Shown piece after piece: positions 10,273 to 21,300 of a stretch of 64,000 nucleotides of DNA. Source of the DNA: Nannochloris sp. 'desiccata' (lineage: Eukaryota > Chlorophyta > Trebouxiophyceae > Chlorellales > Chlorellaceae); assembly GCA_019044685.2 (NCBI GenBank), contig JAGTXX020000016.1:124001-188000 (forward strand). Direction: 5' to 3'. A program made the position numbers and the translations under genes. Every line of letters begins with the position of its first letter. Within the stretch, counting starts at the first letter, position 1. Below the pieces are notes generated by a model. That model made no database searches. It saw nothing but the letters and a program-made list of their open reading frames with translations, and was not told where the DNA came from.

Positions 10273-11316
10273 ATGGAGCAAACACTCTTCATCTGTAGGT
10301 CTGTAGACGTGTTTATGCCCATCCCTCCTCGGACAGGGAGAGGGTTTGTTAGCGGCGAATGGCTGGTTGAAAATAAAATTGCAACGACCAGGCTCCGTGT
10401 TATCGCCATTGAAAACCAGCTTGAAGTTCGATTAGAAGATTTAGGAAGGTATGCTTGGTTTCTGTTCCTAGGTTTGATCACTTCATTGCTTTGATCTGAT
10501 ATTGCTGATCCGTTTTTTTCCCCAACGTTACTGTTTATTTTCCTATTCCCACCTAACGTAACGTCGGTTTCTGATGATCTCGTTTATTCTTTAATAACGT
10601 ACAGTGGCGAGATCTTCGGAGCCTGTCCTGTCCCTCGTGGCCAATGTACATCTGCAGTTGAGAGTGCTGTCGACTCTTCTCGAAACTTTGTATTACGAAT
10701 CGTTGATCCAGCTACCAATAGGCACGCATTTTTAGGAATAAATTTTGCTGAGAGAAGCAATGCATTTGATTTTAACGTTGCGTTGACTGATTTTGAGAAA
10801 AGGGCTGTTCGGGAAGAAGAACTGAAGAGAGTTGCTGCTGCAGCTGGGGCTGGCGGCGGTATCGGTGCTGTTCTCACCACTACCTCAGACCCTTCTTCCT
10901 CTTCTCCTTCCAAAACCCCCAATATGTCGCCTGAAGCTGCTGTTTTATACCAGAAACATGACTTCACATTGAAAGAAGGCGAGCACTTTAAAGTAGAGGT
11001 TAAAAAATCAGCAGCTAGCAGTGCGCCTGGGGGTTTCTTATCGAGGCTCGGGGGTGTTGCTGTTAGCGGAGGTGATAATAAAAGTAATAATGGAGGTAGC
11101 ATAGGAAAACTAGCGCCGCCATTAATGCCACCACCATCTTCTACACAAGCAGCACAACAGCCTTCTACTTTAGACCCATTTAATGCAGCAGCCTTTCAAC
11201 AAACTGGAGCTATTGGAGCTCCTGCCACTGCTGGAACAGCAACGAGTGGAGCAGCAGCACCAGGGGAGGCAGCGACAGTGGTAGCCTCTTCAGAAGAAGG
11301 CTGGGCTACATTTTAA
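10273..11316 (+). CDS. NECAP: NECAP-family adaptin-ear-binding coat-associated protein
   Basis: Two exons, 10273..10448 and 10605..11316, give 295 residues. The NECAP PH-like domain occupies about 1-170: GEWLVENKIATTRLRVIAIENQLEVRLED, LGSGEIFGACPVP across the splice, FVLRIVDPATNRHAFLGINFAERSNAFDFNVAL, and KHDFTLKEGEHFKV. The C-terminal half is disordered, rich in Ala/Ser/Pro, and ends in GWATF, a W-x-x-F motif as used to bind the AP-1/AP-2 ear. NECAPs regulate AP-2 cycling in clathrin-mediated endocytosis. The gene is convergent with CCT5. Confidence 0.93.
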
Positions 11317-11537
11317 TGAGACGGAAATTGGAAAGTCTAAGCTTTTATCTGGTGCTATTTTTTCTTTCTTTAGATATTTGGTTTTTACATTGCTTGCTAT
11401 CGAGTGTCAATAACAATACAAGTGTTCGTTCAAATTTTTAATTTGGAATTCCTATAGAATAGATAGGTAATGGGAGAGTCTCTTTCGTGTTGAACTCATT
11501 CCCTACTACCCAGCTACCACCCTCGCCATCAGTATAT

Positions 11538-13396
11538 CTACTCATACTCTGATGGTTTAATGACATCGTCAATCTTCAAGATCATTTTAGAAACTTGTGT
11601 AGCTAAGAACAACTGTTGTTTCTTTCCAATCAACGTCTCAAACACATTCTGCTCCCTCATATCATTTGTACCCACATCATTGCAGTCGATACCAAGGAAA
11701 GGGTTATTATCAGACAATTGCTTGGCCTTGACCTCTGCCAAACTTTCAATCGGAGGGAAACCGGAGTTTTCCGCCAAAGATAAGGGTATGATATCCAAAG
11801 CATCCGCAAAAGCGCGCATAGCATACTGTTCTACACCAGGTACCTTGTCAGCCGCAGCTTCAACAGCAAGAGAGCATGCCATCTCTGCTGCACCACCACC
11901 ATAAACAATGCGGTTGTCGCGGACAAGGTTGCGAGCGACACATAAAGCATCATGTAAAGAACGTTTCGTCTCTTCAATCATCATTTTATTACCTCCACGG
12001 ACAAATACAGTGACAGCAGAGGTATTTGGGCATCCTTCAATCACCAGTTGGCGATCGCGGGTGGTTCCAAAACTGACTTCTCTCACAGTCTTGGCAAAAC
12101 CAAGCTTATCTGCAGTTAATTCTTGGAAACGAGGGACGATTCTTGCACCAGTAGCCATGGCAAGAAGCTCAATTTCAACACCACCGACCCAACGGACAGC
12201 AGGTAAGTTGTTGTGCATTAATAAATGATTCGCCTCGTCATCAAAACCCCATTGACAAATAATTAAACCCGCTCCGGAATCCTTGCATTTTTGAACCATA
12301 TCTTTAAAATACTTTTGTTCCTGCTCACGTAACGCTTCAAACTTCTCGACAGTGTCAATATCGACCTTATGCTTGGTTTTGGGCTTTGGGGGCTCAAAGG
12401 GGCAGGTTAAGATAGCAATTTTCACATTTTCCAAAAGTTTCGGCATTTGTGGATGACTGAAATCTTTATCCAATACAATTCCAGATACCAAAGCGGAATC
12501 TTCCAACTTGGCACCAACTTTCCCATCAAGTTTGATTAAATCCAAGTTGACATCACGACGTTCAAGGTCCGCAACATCCAACACAGCACGGACGCAGATT
12601 TCGGCTAATTGGCGTTTGCAGCGACCGACAATCTTTGAAGAAAGAGTAGTCATACAGGTTTTGATTAATGGTTCGATATCATTGACATCAAATTTAAAGG
12701 TAGTAGCAATCTCTTCCATTTTTGAAATAGCTACTTTACACGCCATTTCGTACCCCTCGGCAATTCTCAGAGGGTGGATGCCGCGATCAAGAAGACCTTC
12801 AGCTTGCTCAAGTAGAGCACCAGCCATGACAGTGACTCCAGTTGTTCCATCGCCAATTTCGTGGTCTTGAGATTTGGAGAGTTCGACAAGAAGCTTTCCG
12901 ATTTGGTTTTCTACCTCCATCTGCTCCAAAATGGTAGCACCGTCATTGGCTGCAAAGTTGAGAAATTGGACATTGTTGGGAAATAGTAAGATAATTTTTA
13001 TAAAAACTCATTTACGGATATGATAGGAGGCTAAAAACCCCCGTTTTTTTATTGCCGAGGAACTATCAGGTATAATAAAAACAGAACTTACTGATGACGA
13101 TGTCTCCGTCGGGGCTCTGAAGGAGTTTGTCCATTCCTTTAGGTCCCAGAGAAGTTCTAAGAACGCGAGAAACAGCCTTGGCTGCCTGGATGTTAGATTT
13201 AACAGCATCAATACCCTTTACTCGGCTCTTCTTTTCTTGTTCCTGCAATAAACAAAACAGAAGAAGTTGAAATGATCAGAATCAGCTGCTTCAAAAGAAG
13301 ATGAACAAGGGCGGCCAAGACAGTTGCTGGAAAGACAGTGCTACTCACTCTGATAATGAGGAACGGCCGTCCATATTCGTCGAATGCTAAAGACAT
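11538..13396 (-). CDS. CCT5: Chaperonin CCT subunit epsilon
   Basis: Three exons, 13396..13349, 13242..13092 and 12949..11538, give 536 residues, close to the usual 541. Visible signatures are [15 protein letters not shown] (epsilon-specific N terminus), [20 protein letters not shown] (ATP-binding motif), [19 protein letters not shown] and the late [13 protein letters not shown]. The epsilon-specific linker [26 protein letters not shown] is also present, in shorter agreement. CCT is the cytosolic double-ring chaperonin for actin and tubulin. It is divergent from the Alba gene, sharing a 568-bp upstream region. Confidence 0.97.
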
Positions 13397-13964
13397 TTCC
13401 CCCTCTAGAACGCCAAACTAAGCCTCAGCTAGAATCTAGTTTTTTGATCACTTTGCGAAATGGCTGACAAGGAAACAACACAAGCACTGGTCTCCACTTG
13501 GTTGATGTGTTCAAGAATAGTTCTGTGAAAAATAAAGGTATGTACAAGGGCATAGACGCCGCCCCATCAAGTCAAAAGGAAGACGTTCCATTTTGCCAGG
13601 GACTGAGCTTTGGCAAAGTGATCTGAACAAGATCAAGCTCTTCAAAACGCAACTTGATCAAATTACAGTTTAGTATTACAGTCTCTATCGTTCCAAAGTG
13701 CTACTATTGCCTCAGGTGTGTCGCTGGTGTGACGGGGATTGAAATTTTGCTCCTTTTCGAAACTTGTGTTTAGACATGGTTCACGCATAGTTTCACCTAA
13801 ATTATGCTGGGGCTGAAAGCGATAATCTGATTCTAATCTCTGAACGTGTCTCTTTGTGTTTGAGGGTTGGGTCTTCAAATTCCCGTTGCTCTTTTTGATC
13901 GGACTTCGATTTCGTTTACTTTCGCTTCTATTTTCCAGGTATTTACGCAGGGCATATTGCCACA
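13397..13964. promoter_or_regulatory. Divergent upstream region of CCT5 and the Alba gene
   Basis: 568 bp between two start codons. A donor-like GTATGT at 13538 and acceptor-like TTTTCCAG or ACGCAG at 13938/13950 suggest an intron in the Alba 5' UTR. A 22-codon upstream frame starts at 13460 (ATGGCTGACAAG). A 100-codon minus-strand frame that spans this region shows no recognisable sequence and I do not accept it. Confidence 0.4.
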
Positions 13965-14693
13965 ATGGACGAAAATTATATCCGGGTACGCCAGCCTCGC
14001 CCTGAAAGAGAACTCCCAGAAAATGAGATGCTCATCACCTCTGGTGGCAAATCGAAAGCATATATTACCCACGCCCACGGCCTCCTTACTGGAGGGGACC
14101 ACAAGACCATCCATCTCCGCGCGATGGGAAGAGCTATCAACAAAACCGTAGCTATTGCAGAAATTCTCAAACGCAGAGTGGAAGGTCTTCATCAAATCAC
14201 CGCCACCTCATCCACAGAAATGTTGGACATTTGGGAACCAAAGGAAGAAACTACAGGTCTAGAACGCATTGAAAGGATGCGTCAGGTCTCGGTAATTACG
14301 ATTACATTGTCTACGGAAGGTTTAGATACTAAAGCAGCAGGATATCAAGCTCCGTTAACAAAAGAAGAGTTCAAGCCGGTGATTGATGAAGCGGCGTTTG
14401 TCGGGGATGGTGGTGGCGGTGATGATGATGAACACGGAGGAAGAAAGCCAAGGAGACAAGGGCAAGGTGGTCGTAGAGGCCGTGAACGTGGTCATGGTAG
14501 ACGAGGAGGTGGCAGAGACAACAGCGCTGCTGCTGCTGCTGAAGGCAATGAAGCTGGAGAAGGGGGTGAGGTACCAGCGGTTGAAGGTGAAGCCAAGAAA
14601 GGAAGAAGAAGGGGCAGAGGGAAAGCCAAGAAAGCTGCAGAAGATGGTGGTGGAACTGCTACAAGTAGCGATGCCCCTGCCCCTGAGAATTAA
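13965..14693 (+). CDS. Alba-domain nucleic-acid-binding protein with RGG tail
   Basis: Single coding exon, 242 residues. The Alba domain is at about 15-130: NEMLITSGGKSKAYITHA, LRAMGRAINKTVAIAEILKRRVEGLHQIT, and SVITITLSTEGLDTKAAGYQAP, the extended C-terminal strand of the Rpp20/Mdp2-like (plant Alba) group. The tail is Gly/Arg-rich (RRGRERGHGRRGGGR) and then Ala/Lys-rich. Plant and protist Alba proteins bind RNA, R-loops and chromatin, and are linked to translational control. The tail suggests RNA binding. It is convergent with the biotin-protein ligase gene. Confidence 0.92.
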   Translation: MDENYIRVRQPRPERELPENEMLITSGGKSKAYITHAHGLLTGGDHKTIHLRAMGRAINKTVAIAEILKRRVEGLHQITATSSTEMLDIWEPKEETTGLERIERMRQVSVITITLSTEGLDTKAAGYQAPLTKEEFKPVIDEAAFVGDGGGGDDDEHGGRKPRRQGQGGRRGRERGHGRRGGGRDNSAAAAAEGNEAGEGGEVPAVEGEAKKGRRRGRGKAKKAAEDGGGTATSSDAPAPEN

Positions 14694-14957
14694 AGAAAGA
14701 TATATACAAGAAATGCATCTGCTAATCTGAAACGTAATTGCCTAGGGAGAGGGTTGAAGAGAATTCTACTCTGTATTGCTCCATTGCCAATTTTCCCAGT
14801 TGTTCTGTCTACTGTCTCTTTAATTTTAGATACACAGTGACCTTTTTACTTCATGACATACGCAAACAATGTTTAACAACAACATGGAGTTGTTAGAATA
14901 CTAACAAAGAAAAAAAAACAGAGCTTGTCACTTTCTTAAAAAAAGAATTAAAACTTT

Positions 14958-16241
14958 TTAATATCCGCCACCGCTGCTGTTGGGGTTGATCTTCTTCCGG
15001 ACAAGTCCCTTGAAAAAATCAAAACTATTTCCATCAGGATGCAACTCATAGACATCTCCAGCATCATCTTCAGCCATTAAGTAGCCATGAGGACTTAATC
15101 CACGCACTGTAACACCCACCGTCTTTACCTGTTTGCCGTCACCTCCAATTCCGCCTTCAACAGGTTCTTCTAGAGAAACTCGCTGGCCAGAATGGAGCCA
15201 AGCTTCATAATAATCACTTTCAAATGGTTTAAATCCATCTACAGCGAGCTGATGAAGCATCGGTTCAAGCCTCGTCATCACCTCAGCCAATAAAGCTTCC
15301 ATAGATATTCTACTATTTTCTGAATAATTATTTTTCACCGCTCCTTCTTCTTGTTCTTCTCCAACAAGCTCAGAAATTTTCTTTTCAATTAGTTCTTCTA
15401 TGCAAGTCGTAGGTGTTCTATTCGATACGTTTACTCCTACCCCCATAATGACGTTAAATTGCCCATTACGAAAAGAAGAGTGACACAAAATACCCCCTAG
15501 CTTTAACCTGCCAGCATAAATATCATTCGGCCATTTAATTTTTATATTTAGAGGACTACGACGGGAAACGCTTTTACTTATACCAGTTTCTGGTGGTGCT
15601 AATTTAAAGTACTGTTCAAGTAGTTTATATGCTTGAGCTTGAACTGCTTGTACTACTGCCAAGGTAACTAAATACTGAACAAAAGGCAATCGTTGGCCTG
15701 AAATTTCAAGTCGGTAGGCGGTGGAAAACATTAGACACCCTGCTGGAGATTCCCAGGTATTTCCTCCTCGTCCTTTCCCGACGAGCTGTTTATCGGCGAC
15801 GAAAAGGACTCCATTAGGTAGTTTGGAGATGTTGTCCTGAATGACTGCTTGGGTAGAGGCTGCGGTGGCTGCAGTGAAGAGCGTGCGGCCGAGGGTTGAT
15901 GTTTCTAATGTTGAGAAATATCGTGGAGGTACAAATGAGCCACAGGTGATATTTCGTGAGTCGACATCTGAACTATCTTCTGCATCGTGGTAGAAGGTAA
16001 GAGTGCAGGTAGAGGGACGGTCACTAGCGCTGGTGGTTTTTGAACCGCTGCCACCAGTTGTCAGAGGGCCAGCTTGCTTAAGATGCTCTTTAGACTGCTG
16101 GAGCTCACGTGGCGTGGCTCCAAAGACACAAATCTGATCCATTGCTCCTACACGTGTTGAACTAATCGCGGTTCTCACTTGGTATGCGCTACGAGCTGCG
16201 TAGATCACTCCTGCACTTCGAAAAATGCCACTTCTCAGCAT
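14958..16241 (-). CDS. HCS1: Biotin--protein ligase (holocarboxylase synthetase)
   Basis: Single exon; the first ATG is at 16241, giving 427 residues. About 120 N-terminal residues precede the catalytic domain and include an organelle-like leader (MLRSGIFRSAGVIYAARSAYQ). The BPL/LplA fold shows GKGRGGNTWESPAGCLMFSTAY (biotinoyl-AMP loop, given here as GRGGNTW), IKIKWPNDIYAGRLKLGGILC and VIMGVGVNVSNR. The C-terminal domain has RGLSPHGYLMAEDDAGDVYELHPDGNSFDFF in shortened agreement with the family. It attaches biotin to acetyl-CoA carboxylase and related carboxylases. The leader suggests dual or plastid/mitochondrial targeting. It is head-to-head with FIS1. Confidence 0.93.
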   Translation of the reverse strand: MLRSGIFRSAGVIYAARSAYQVRTAISSTRVGAMDQICVFGATPRELQQSKEHLKQAGPLTTGGSGSKTTSASDRPSTCTLTFYHDAEDSSDVDSRNITCGSFVPPRYFSTLETSTLGRTLFTAATAASTQAVIQDNISKLPNGVLFVADKQLVGKGRGGNTWESPAGCLMFSTAYRLEISGQRLPFVQYLVTLAVVQAVQAQAYKLLEQYFKLAPPETGISKSVSRRSPLNIKIKWPNDIYAGRLKLGGILCHSSFRNGQFNVIMGVGVNVSNRTPTTCIEELIEKKISELVGEEQEEGAVKNNYSENSRISMEALLAEVMTRLEPMLHQLAVDGFKPFESDYYEAWLHSGQRVSLEEPVEGGIGGDGKQVKTVGVTVRGLSPHGYLMAEDDAGDVYELHPDGNSFDFFKGLVRKKINPNSSGGGY

Positions 16242-16563
16242 GGATGTGATCAATAGAGATTTAATCCTTTGCCGTGCATGGATAGTGGGTATTCGACTTT
16301 TACAATTTTTTGATCGATATATTTTATTTGCAGGGGGTCGGTATACAAGCCATATGCATTGCTTAGAACTTTGTCTTTCTTTTCTTCAAAACCAAACAAA
16401 GGAAGGGTTTATGATGTCAGGCTCTAAAGGCTTTCTTATAAAGACAAATCTCATTAACAAAAATCACAAATGCCCAACAGCGACCCCCTTATTGAGCTTA
16501 ACCTCGGCAGCATAACTAATCTGTTCAAGCAGTTTCAATCAAATAATTCGGAGAAAAAAACCC
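16242..16563. promoter_or_regulatory. Divergent upstream region of HCS1 and FIS1
   Basis: About 320 bp between start codons. It is AT-rich with runs of T/A; I can name no specific element. Confidence 0.35.
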
Positions 16564-17101
16564 ATGGCTGAACGCGATGCTGCAGGCTTGCCCTACACAG
16601 ACAAGGATCATATCCAGTTACTCCAACAGGAATACGAGTCGGCTGCAGTCCACGGTGGCCGTGAAGCGGTTGAAAAATGCTTCAAGTAAGTTCCCTGTGA
16701 TCTCCGACAACTGACATCAACTCCTTTTTCTATCTCCATGCTAATGTTACTTTCTCTATTTTCTTTGCAGTCTTACATGGGCATTAGTGCATTCTTACCA
16801 GAAACACGACGCTTCTCGAGGCTTGGAATTAATTTCTGCTCTATTAACAAGCGATGCTGCAGAAACTCGAGAGCTGCTCTACCTACGAGCGGTCGCCCAA
16901 TTCCGTCTTAGACACTATTTAGATTCTCGCAACACTCTTAAATCTTTATTAGAGCAATACCCTGATTTTCGTCAAGCACAGGCATTGCTTGATGCTGTAG
17001 AACATGAAGTAGTAAAAGATGGATTGATTGGTGTCGGTGCTGGTGCGGCAATCATTGGAATAGTGGCATCAATTGCTGTTGCAGCAATGAAGAAAAGATA
17101 A
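16564..17101 (+). CDS. FIS1: Mitochondrial/peroxisomal fission protein FIS1
   Basis: Two exons, 16564..16685 and 16771..17101, give 150 residues, the usual FIS1 size. The TPR-like core reads HIQLLQQEYESAA, KCFNLTWALVHSYQKHDASRGLELISALL, RELLYLRAVAQFRLRHYLDSRNTLKSLLEQYPDFRQA in broken agreement with the family. A C-terminal hydrophobic segment (GLIGVGAGAAIIGIVASIA) ends in KKR, a tail-anchor signal. FIS1 recruits the dynamin-type fission machinery to the outer membrane of mitochondria and to peroxisomes. It is convergent with the CPSF6-like gene. Confidence 0.95.
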
Positions 17102-17277
17102 TAAGAGTGTTTAAAGATTTTAAATTGATATAGATAGAATATTTGCATGTTTTTTGTAGTAAAATTTTGCTGTAGCAGCAACTATCTGTAAACCGAGTTT
17201 TTGTCGATCAAAAAGATGTGTGTTCTTTCTTTTTCTCTTTTACAACTTTCACAAGTTCGGGTTACATAAATCGCTGT

Positions 17278-18022
17278 TTAATTATACCCTGGTCCGCCAG
17301 GAGGTGGTGGCGGGCGAAACCCTCCACCACCCATCATTTGAGGAGGCATTCCCCCTTGGTTCATAATTCCACCCCCGCCAGGACCGCCGCCCATTGCCCA
17401 AGGTGGAGGCATTCCTTGTTGCATCATCGATGGATCGATTGGACCGCCCATACCCATCATCATAGGATCTCCACGCCCACCACGGCCACCTCCTCTACCT
17501 CCACCACGCCCACCAGGCATTCCCCCTCTACCGGGCATCATCCCCATCATTCCTCCCATCATCATGTTACCACCACCACCACCACCCATACCACCACCAG
17601 GTGGTCTTTGTTGCTGTCGTTGCACTTTGCACGGTCTTCCATTAATCATGGTTCCAGCTAAATTTTCAATACACGCTTGTGAGGATGAGTATTCTGAAAA
17701 TTCAACTACAGCCATCCCTCGAGATTTCCCACATGCGCGGTCTTCGATGAATCGAACGCTTTTGACTGGACCGTACACAGAACATACACCCTCCAACTCG
17801 ACATCGGTTGTCCACCATTGTAAGTTTGTGACGAAGACCGCGTTGGCGTCGTTCGAAATGGAGGTGCTACTGGGGCCTGGACCTCCACCACCGGCTCCAT
17901 CAAAATCATTCATTCCAACCCCGTTTTGGGAGCCATCTGGGAAAATAAGATACATCGGTTAATAAATATTGTGTATGTACGTAAAATGGATTTTTGTAGC
18001 ATCTGAAAACAAACTTACTCAT
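17278..18022 (-). CDS. CPSF6-like RRM protein (cleavage factor Im subunit)
   Basis: Two coding exons: a four-nucleotide first exon (18022..18019, ATGA) and 17936..17278, together 220 residues. The donor GTAAGT directly follows ATGA, and only this join makes an uninterrupted frame with a well-placed start. The RRM at about 35-110 begins AVFVTNLQWWTTDVELEG; the LxWWTTD signature is diagnostic of the CPSF6/CPSF7 family. The tail is Gly/Met/Pro-rich with RGG blocks ([16 protein letters not shown]). The family binds CFIm25 and selects poly(A) sites. The protein lacks the long RS tail of animal CPSF6, so it is shorter. It is divergent from MOR1. Confidence 0.85.
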
Positions 18023-18368
18023 TGTTTTAACAGTGTTTTTTGCTATAAATGAAACAAAAATTCAATCAATTGGTTGGTGCCCTCAACGTCAGGCTTTGCT
18101 CTGATCACAGCTTGATCCAGTTGACGAAGTTTTTAAATTGCAATATGCAGGATTGTTTCAGCTACAGTGTTTAAATAAATTCAAATATCAGCGTCGCAGA
18201 ATAGAAAGCAGTTTTCAATTGAGAATAAAGTTAAAAGTTACAGTAAATAAACGACATTCAAGCATACTTATAACATTGTACAGATATGATGCGTGCATAA
18301 GCAGCACCGAAAGGTTGAAATACTTCGTTGGGAAGTAGGTATATTTCACAACAACAATTTTTTAAACC
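18023..18368. promoter_or_regulatory. Divergent upstream region of CPSF6-like gene and MOR1
   Basis: 346 bp of AT-rich sequence between two start codons, containing 5' UTRs and core promoters of both genes. No element is recognised beyond GATC-containing words. Confidence 0.35.
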
Positions 18369-21300
18369 ATGGCGGACGATGAAGCACAAGTGCTGCTAGC
18401 CGCCAAAAAGCTCCCTTTATATGAACGTATCGAACATAAGAACTGGAAAGTTCGCTCAGAAGCATACGACGATGTGCGAGCTGGCTGCGAACGTGCATTC
18501 TCCAGCAGTGAACCCATACTAGACGAGGCTGGTAAGCGCAGTGGTATATTTTATGGGATAGTTTATCATTTACAGGGTACACATATGCAGCGAAATGGGC
18601 AGAAAATGTTTTCTGCCACTCCTAAATCACATTATGAAGTTTCAAGTGTCTGAACCGAATGCGCGTGCCCAATCAATGTATGCAGGTCCTCTCTTGTCCA
18701 AATGCATTGGTGATGCCAATGCCAACGCTATGGATAAAGCCTTAGACGCCTTGTGTGCCTGGCTTAAAAAGGCAGACGAATCTCAAGCCAGCAGGTGAGA
18801 AAATATAAATTTCCTCGCTCTCCCTGCCCTCAACCACCACAAACTTCCTCTTTAGTTCTACTATTTTTCCAATCAAAGTGGAAATTCATAATCGGCTACA
18901 ATCACTGCTATTACTTACATGTCATTTTACTTCATTCCCTTTATAAAAAACAGAATTGTGAGCTCTGTCTGCTCTACCATAGCTGTTAAATGCTTAAAAG
19001 CTCGACCTGGCACCGTTGCCAAGGCCACCGAAGCATGCCTCTTATTTATCGAACTTGAAGAACAAGCATCCGTCATTGAATCCATACTTAAAGCACTCTC
19101 TGATAAAGTGCCTAAAGTCGTTGCAGCTGCTTTGGAGATTCTTTTCCGAGCCGTTGCAGAATTTGGAACAACAAAGGTTATCGACCCAAAGCCGTTATTC
19201 AAATCACTGCCAGCTGTCTTTGGCCACTCCAATGCTGGCGTGCGTGATAAATCCAAAGAACTGACTATTGAGTTATCTTCCTGGGTTGGTCCTGCTGTCG
19301 TTCAAAGCGTCTTAATCGATAAAATGAACGATACGATGAAGAAAGATGTCGCCACAAGTTTAGCATCAATCCCGTCGGGGAAAAAAAAGCCTCTTCGATT
19401 CACTAGAAAAGAAGCTGCTGCGCGTGCTGCTGCTGCCGAGGGGAATGATGGAGACGATGATGGAGCTATACCAATGGATGTTGATGATAATACCACCATC
19501 AATGGAAGTGGTGGTGGGGTTCCTCATGGAGGTGAGGATGACGAATTTGGCGGTGACCCCTATGACTTTTCAGACCCTGTAGATATTCTTGCTCCTCTAC
19601 AAAAGACTCCAATTGTAGTTGGAGATGATTCTACACCTTTTTGGGACTGTTTTGAATCTAAAAAATGGAATGTGAGAAAGGGTGCCTTGGAAAAAATTAA
19701 AGAATTAGCAAAAAGTAATCCCCGTCTTTCTTCTGGAAATTCTTCTTCTCTCAATGATTTGACCCGGGAGCTGAAGAAAATCTTGGCGAAAGATGCGAAT
19801 ATCAATTGTGCAGCGTCTGCTGCAGATGTAGCTGGTGCGTTGGCTTTAGGGCTAAGGAAAGATTTCACGAATCAAGCTCGGCAATTGTGTCCGGCAGTGT
19901 TGGAGAGGTTTAAAGAGAAGAATACGATTATGAGTAAAGCAGCTGATGATGCGTTAAGAACAATGGCAGTGCATTGTTATGGAATAGGAGATGTGGCTGA
20001 TGATATAGCCGCTGCTCTTGCCCATAAGAATCCAAAAGGTAAGAGAACAATATATATATACTTTTTTAAACTTTTTTTACTTTGCAAAGGGCTACATATT
20101 TTCTAGCTTTCTTCTTATTCTTCTTCTTCTTCTTTGTCTCTGCTCTTACCATTACAGTCCGTCTTGACACGTTGCGGTTGCTTCGCGATATGGTCGACTC
20201 TACTGACAAACAACAAGCCAGTCGTACTAAAGACTCTCTCATCCCTGCCGTGGTCAAACTAGCTCCAGATGCTGATGCTGCTATTCGTGAAAATGCTCAA
20301 GCAGTATTGGTAGCATATGCACTCAAATTAGGTTCATATAATGCTATTCAATCTTTCCTGAGTAAATTAGATGATTCTAGGACCAAGATGATTGAGCAAG
20401 CGGTGATGGAAGCTGCCAAATCAGCAGGACCATTGGGATCAGCAGGTGGAAAGAAGCCTAGTGCACCTGCTCCAAGTTTGAGACCGCCTACGCATGCGAC
20501 ATCGACCACTGTGACCGGTGCTTCTTCAGCAAGGTCCAGTCCAAAAGCTTTAGCGCCCAAGAATGCTAATGCGAATATAACTGCTTCACGTCCTGCCACC
20601 TCTGCTGCTGGCAGTAAACCTACTACTAGTCGCTCTCGTCCTGCTGTTTCTTCTTCTAATACGACCGCTATCGAAGATGATTCTTCTGCCATTACGTCAG
20701 GCAGACTCTCCATCGAGGAAGCAGATCAAATGCTTACTGATGCTGTTGGTGCTGCTGTCGTTGAAGGTCTCCGCTCACCTCAATGGCAAGCTCGCTTAGA
20801 ATCCACGTCTACTATTGCTGAGCACGCTACGAGCTCTGCGAGTAACCCTGAAGCTGCTTCTATTCTTCTCTGTTTGGCACATCTCCCTGGATGGGGTGAT
20901 AAGAATTTTCAAGTTGTTAACAAATGCTTAGAAGTAGCAGCAGTCTTGGCAAAAGAGTGTCCTGGATATGGAAAATTGCATGCTGCAGTGACTGTAGAAG
21001 GTGCTGGGGACAAAATACACGAATTGAAACATCGTATCCCTGCTACAGATGCTTTAAACGCTGCCTGTGAAGCTATAGGCCCTCGTTTTGTCCTTGCTCA
21101 ACTTCATTCTCGAGCAACGGCACATAAGAATCCAAAAGTGCTATCAGAGTCATTGGCGTGGATGGCCACTGTAGTAGAAGAATTTGGCCTCGCTGCTGTG
21201 GATTTATGTGCGTTATTAGGCTGGTTAATTGCTGATTTAGGTTCTCCAAATGCTCCTGTACGTAATCAAGCAATGGGTGTGCTCGGTCGTTGTCATGCTC

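Noticed and set aside
13663..13965. A 100-codon minus-strand frame in the CCT5/Alba gap
   Set aside because: It lies in the 5' UTR/intron of Alba, is rich in Asn/Arg/Gln without pattern, and has no recognisable domain.
18574..18685. Alternative exon of MOR1 starting after the acceptor at about 18573
   Set aside because: In the phase set by exon 1 it hits a stop codon after 17 codons. Direct joining of 18531 to 18686 recovers the conserved TOG1 sequence.
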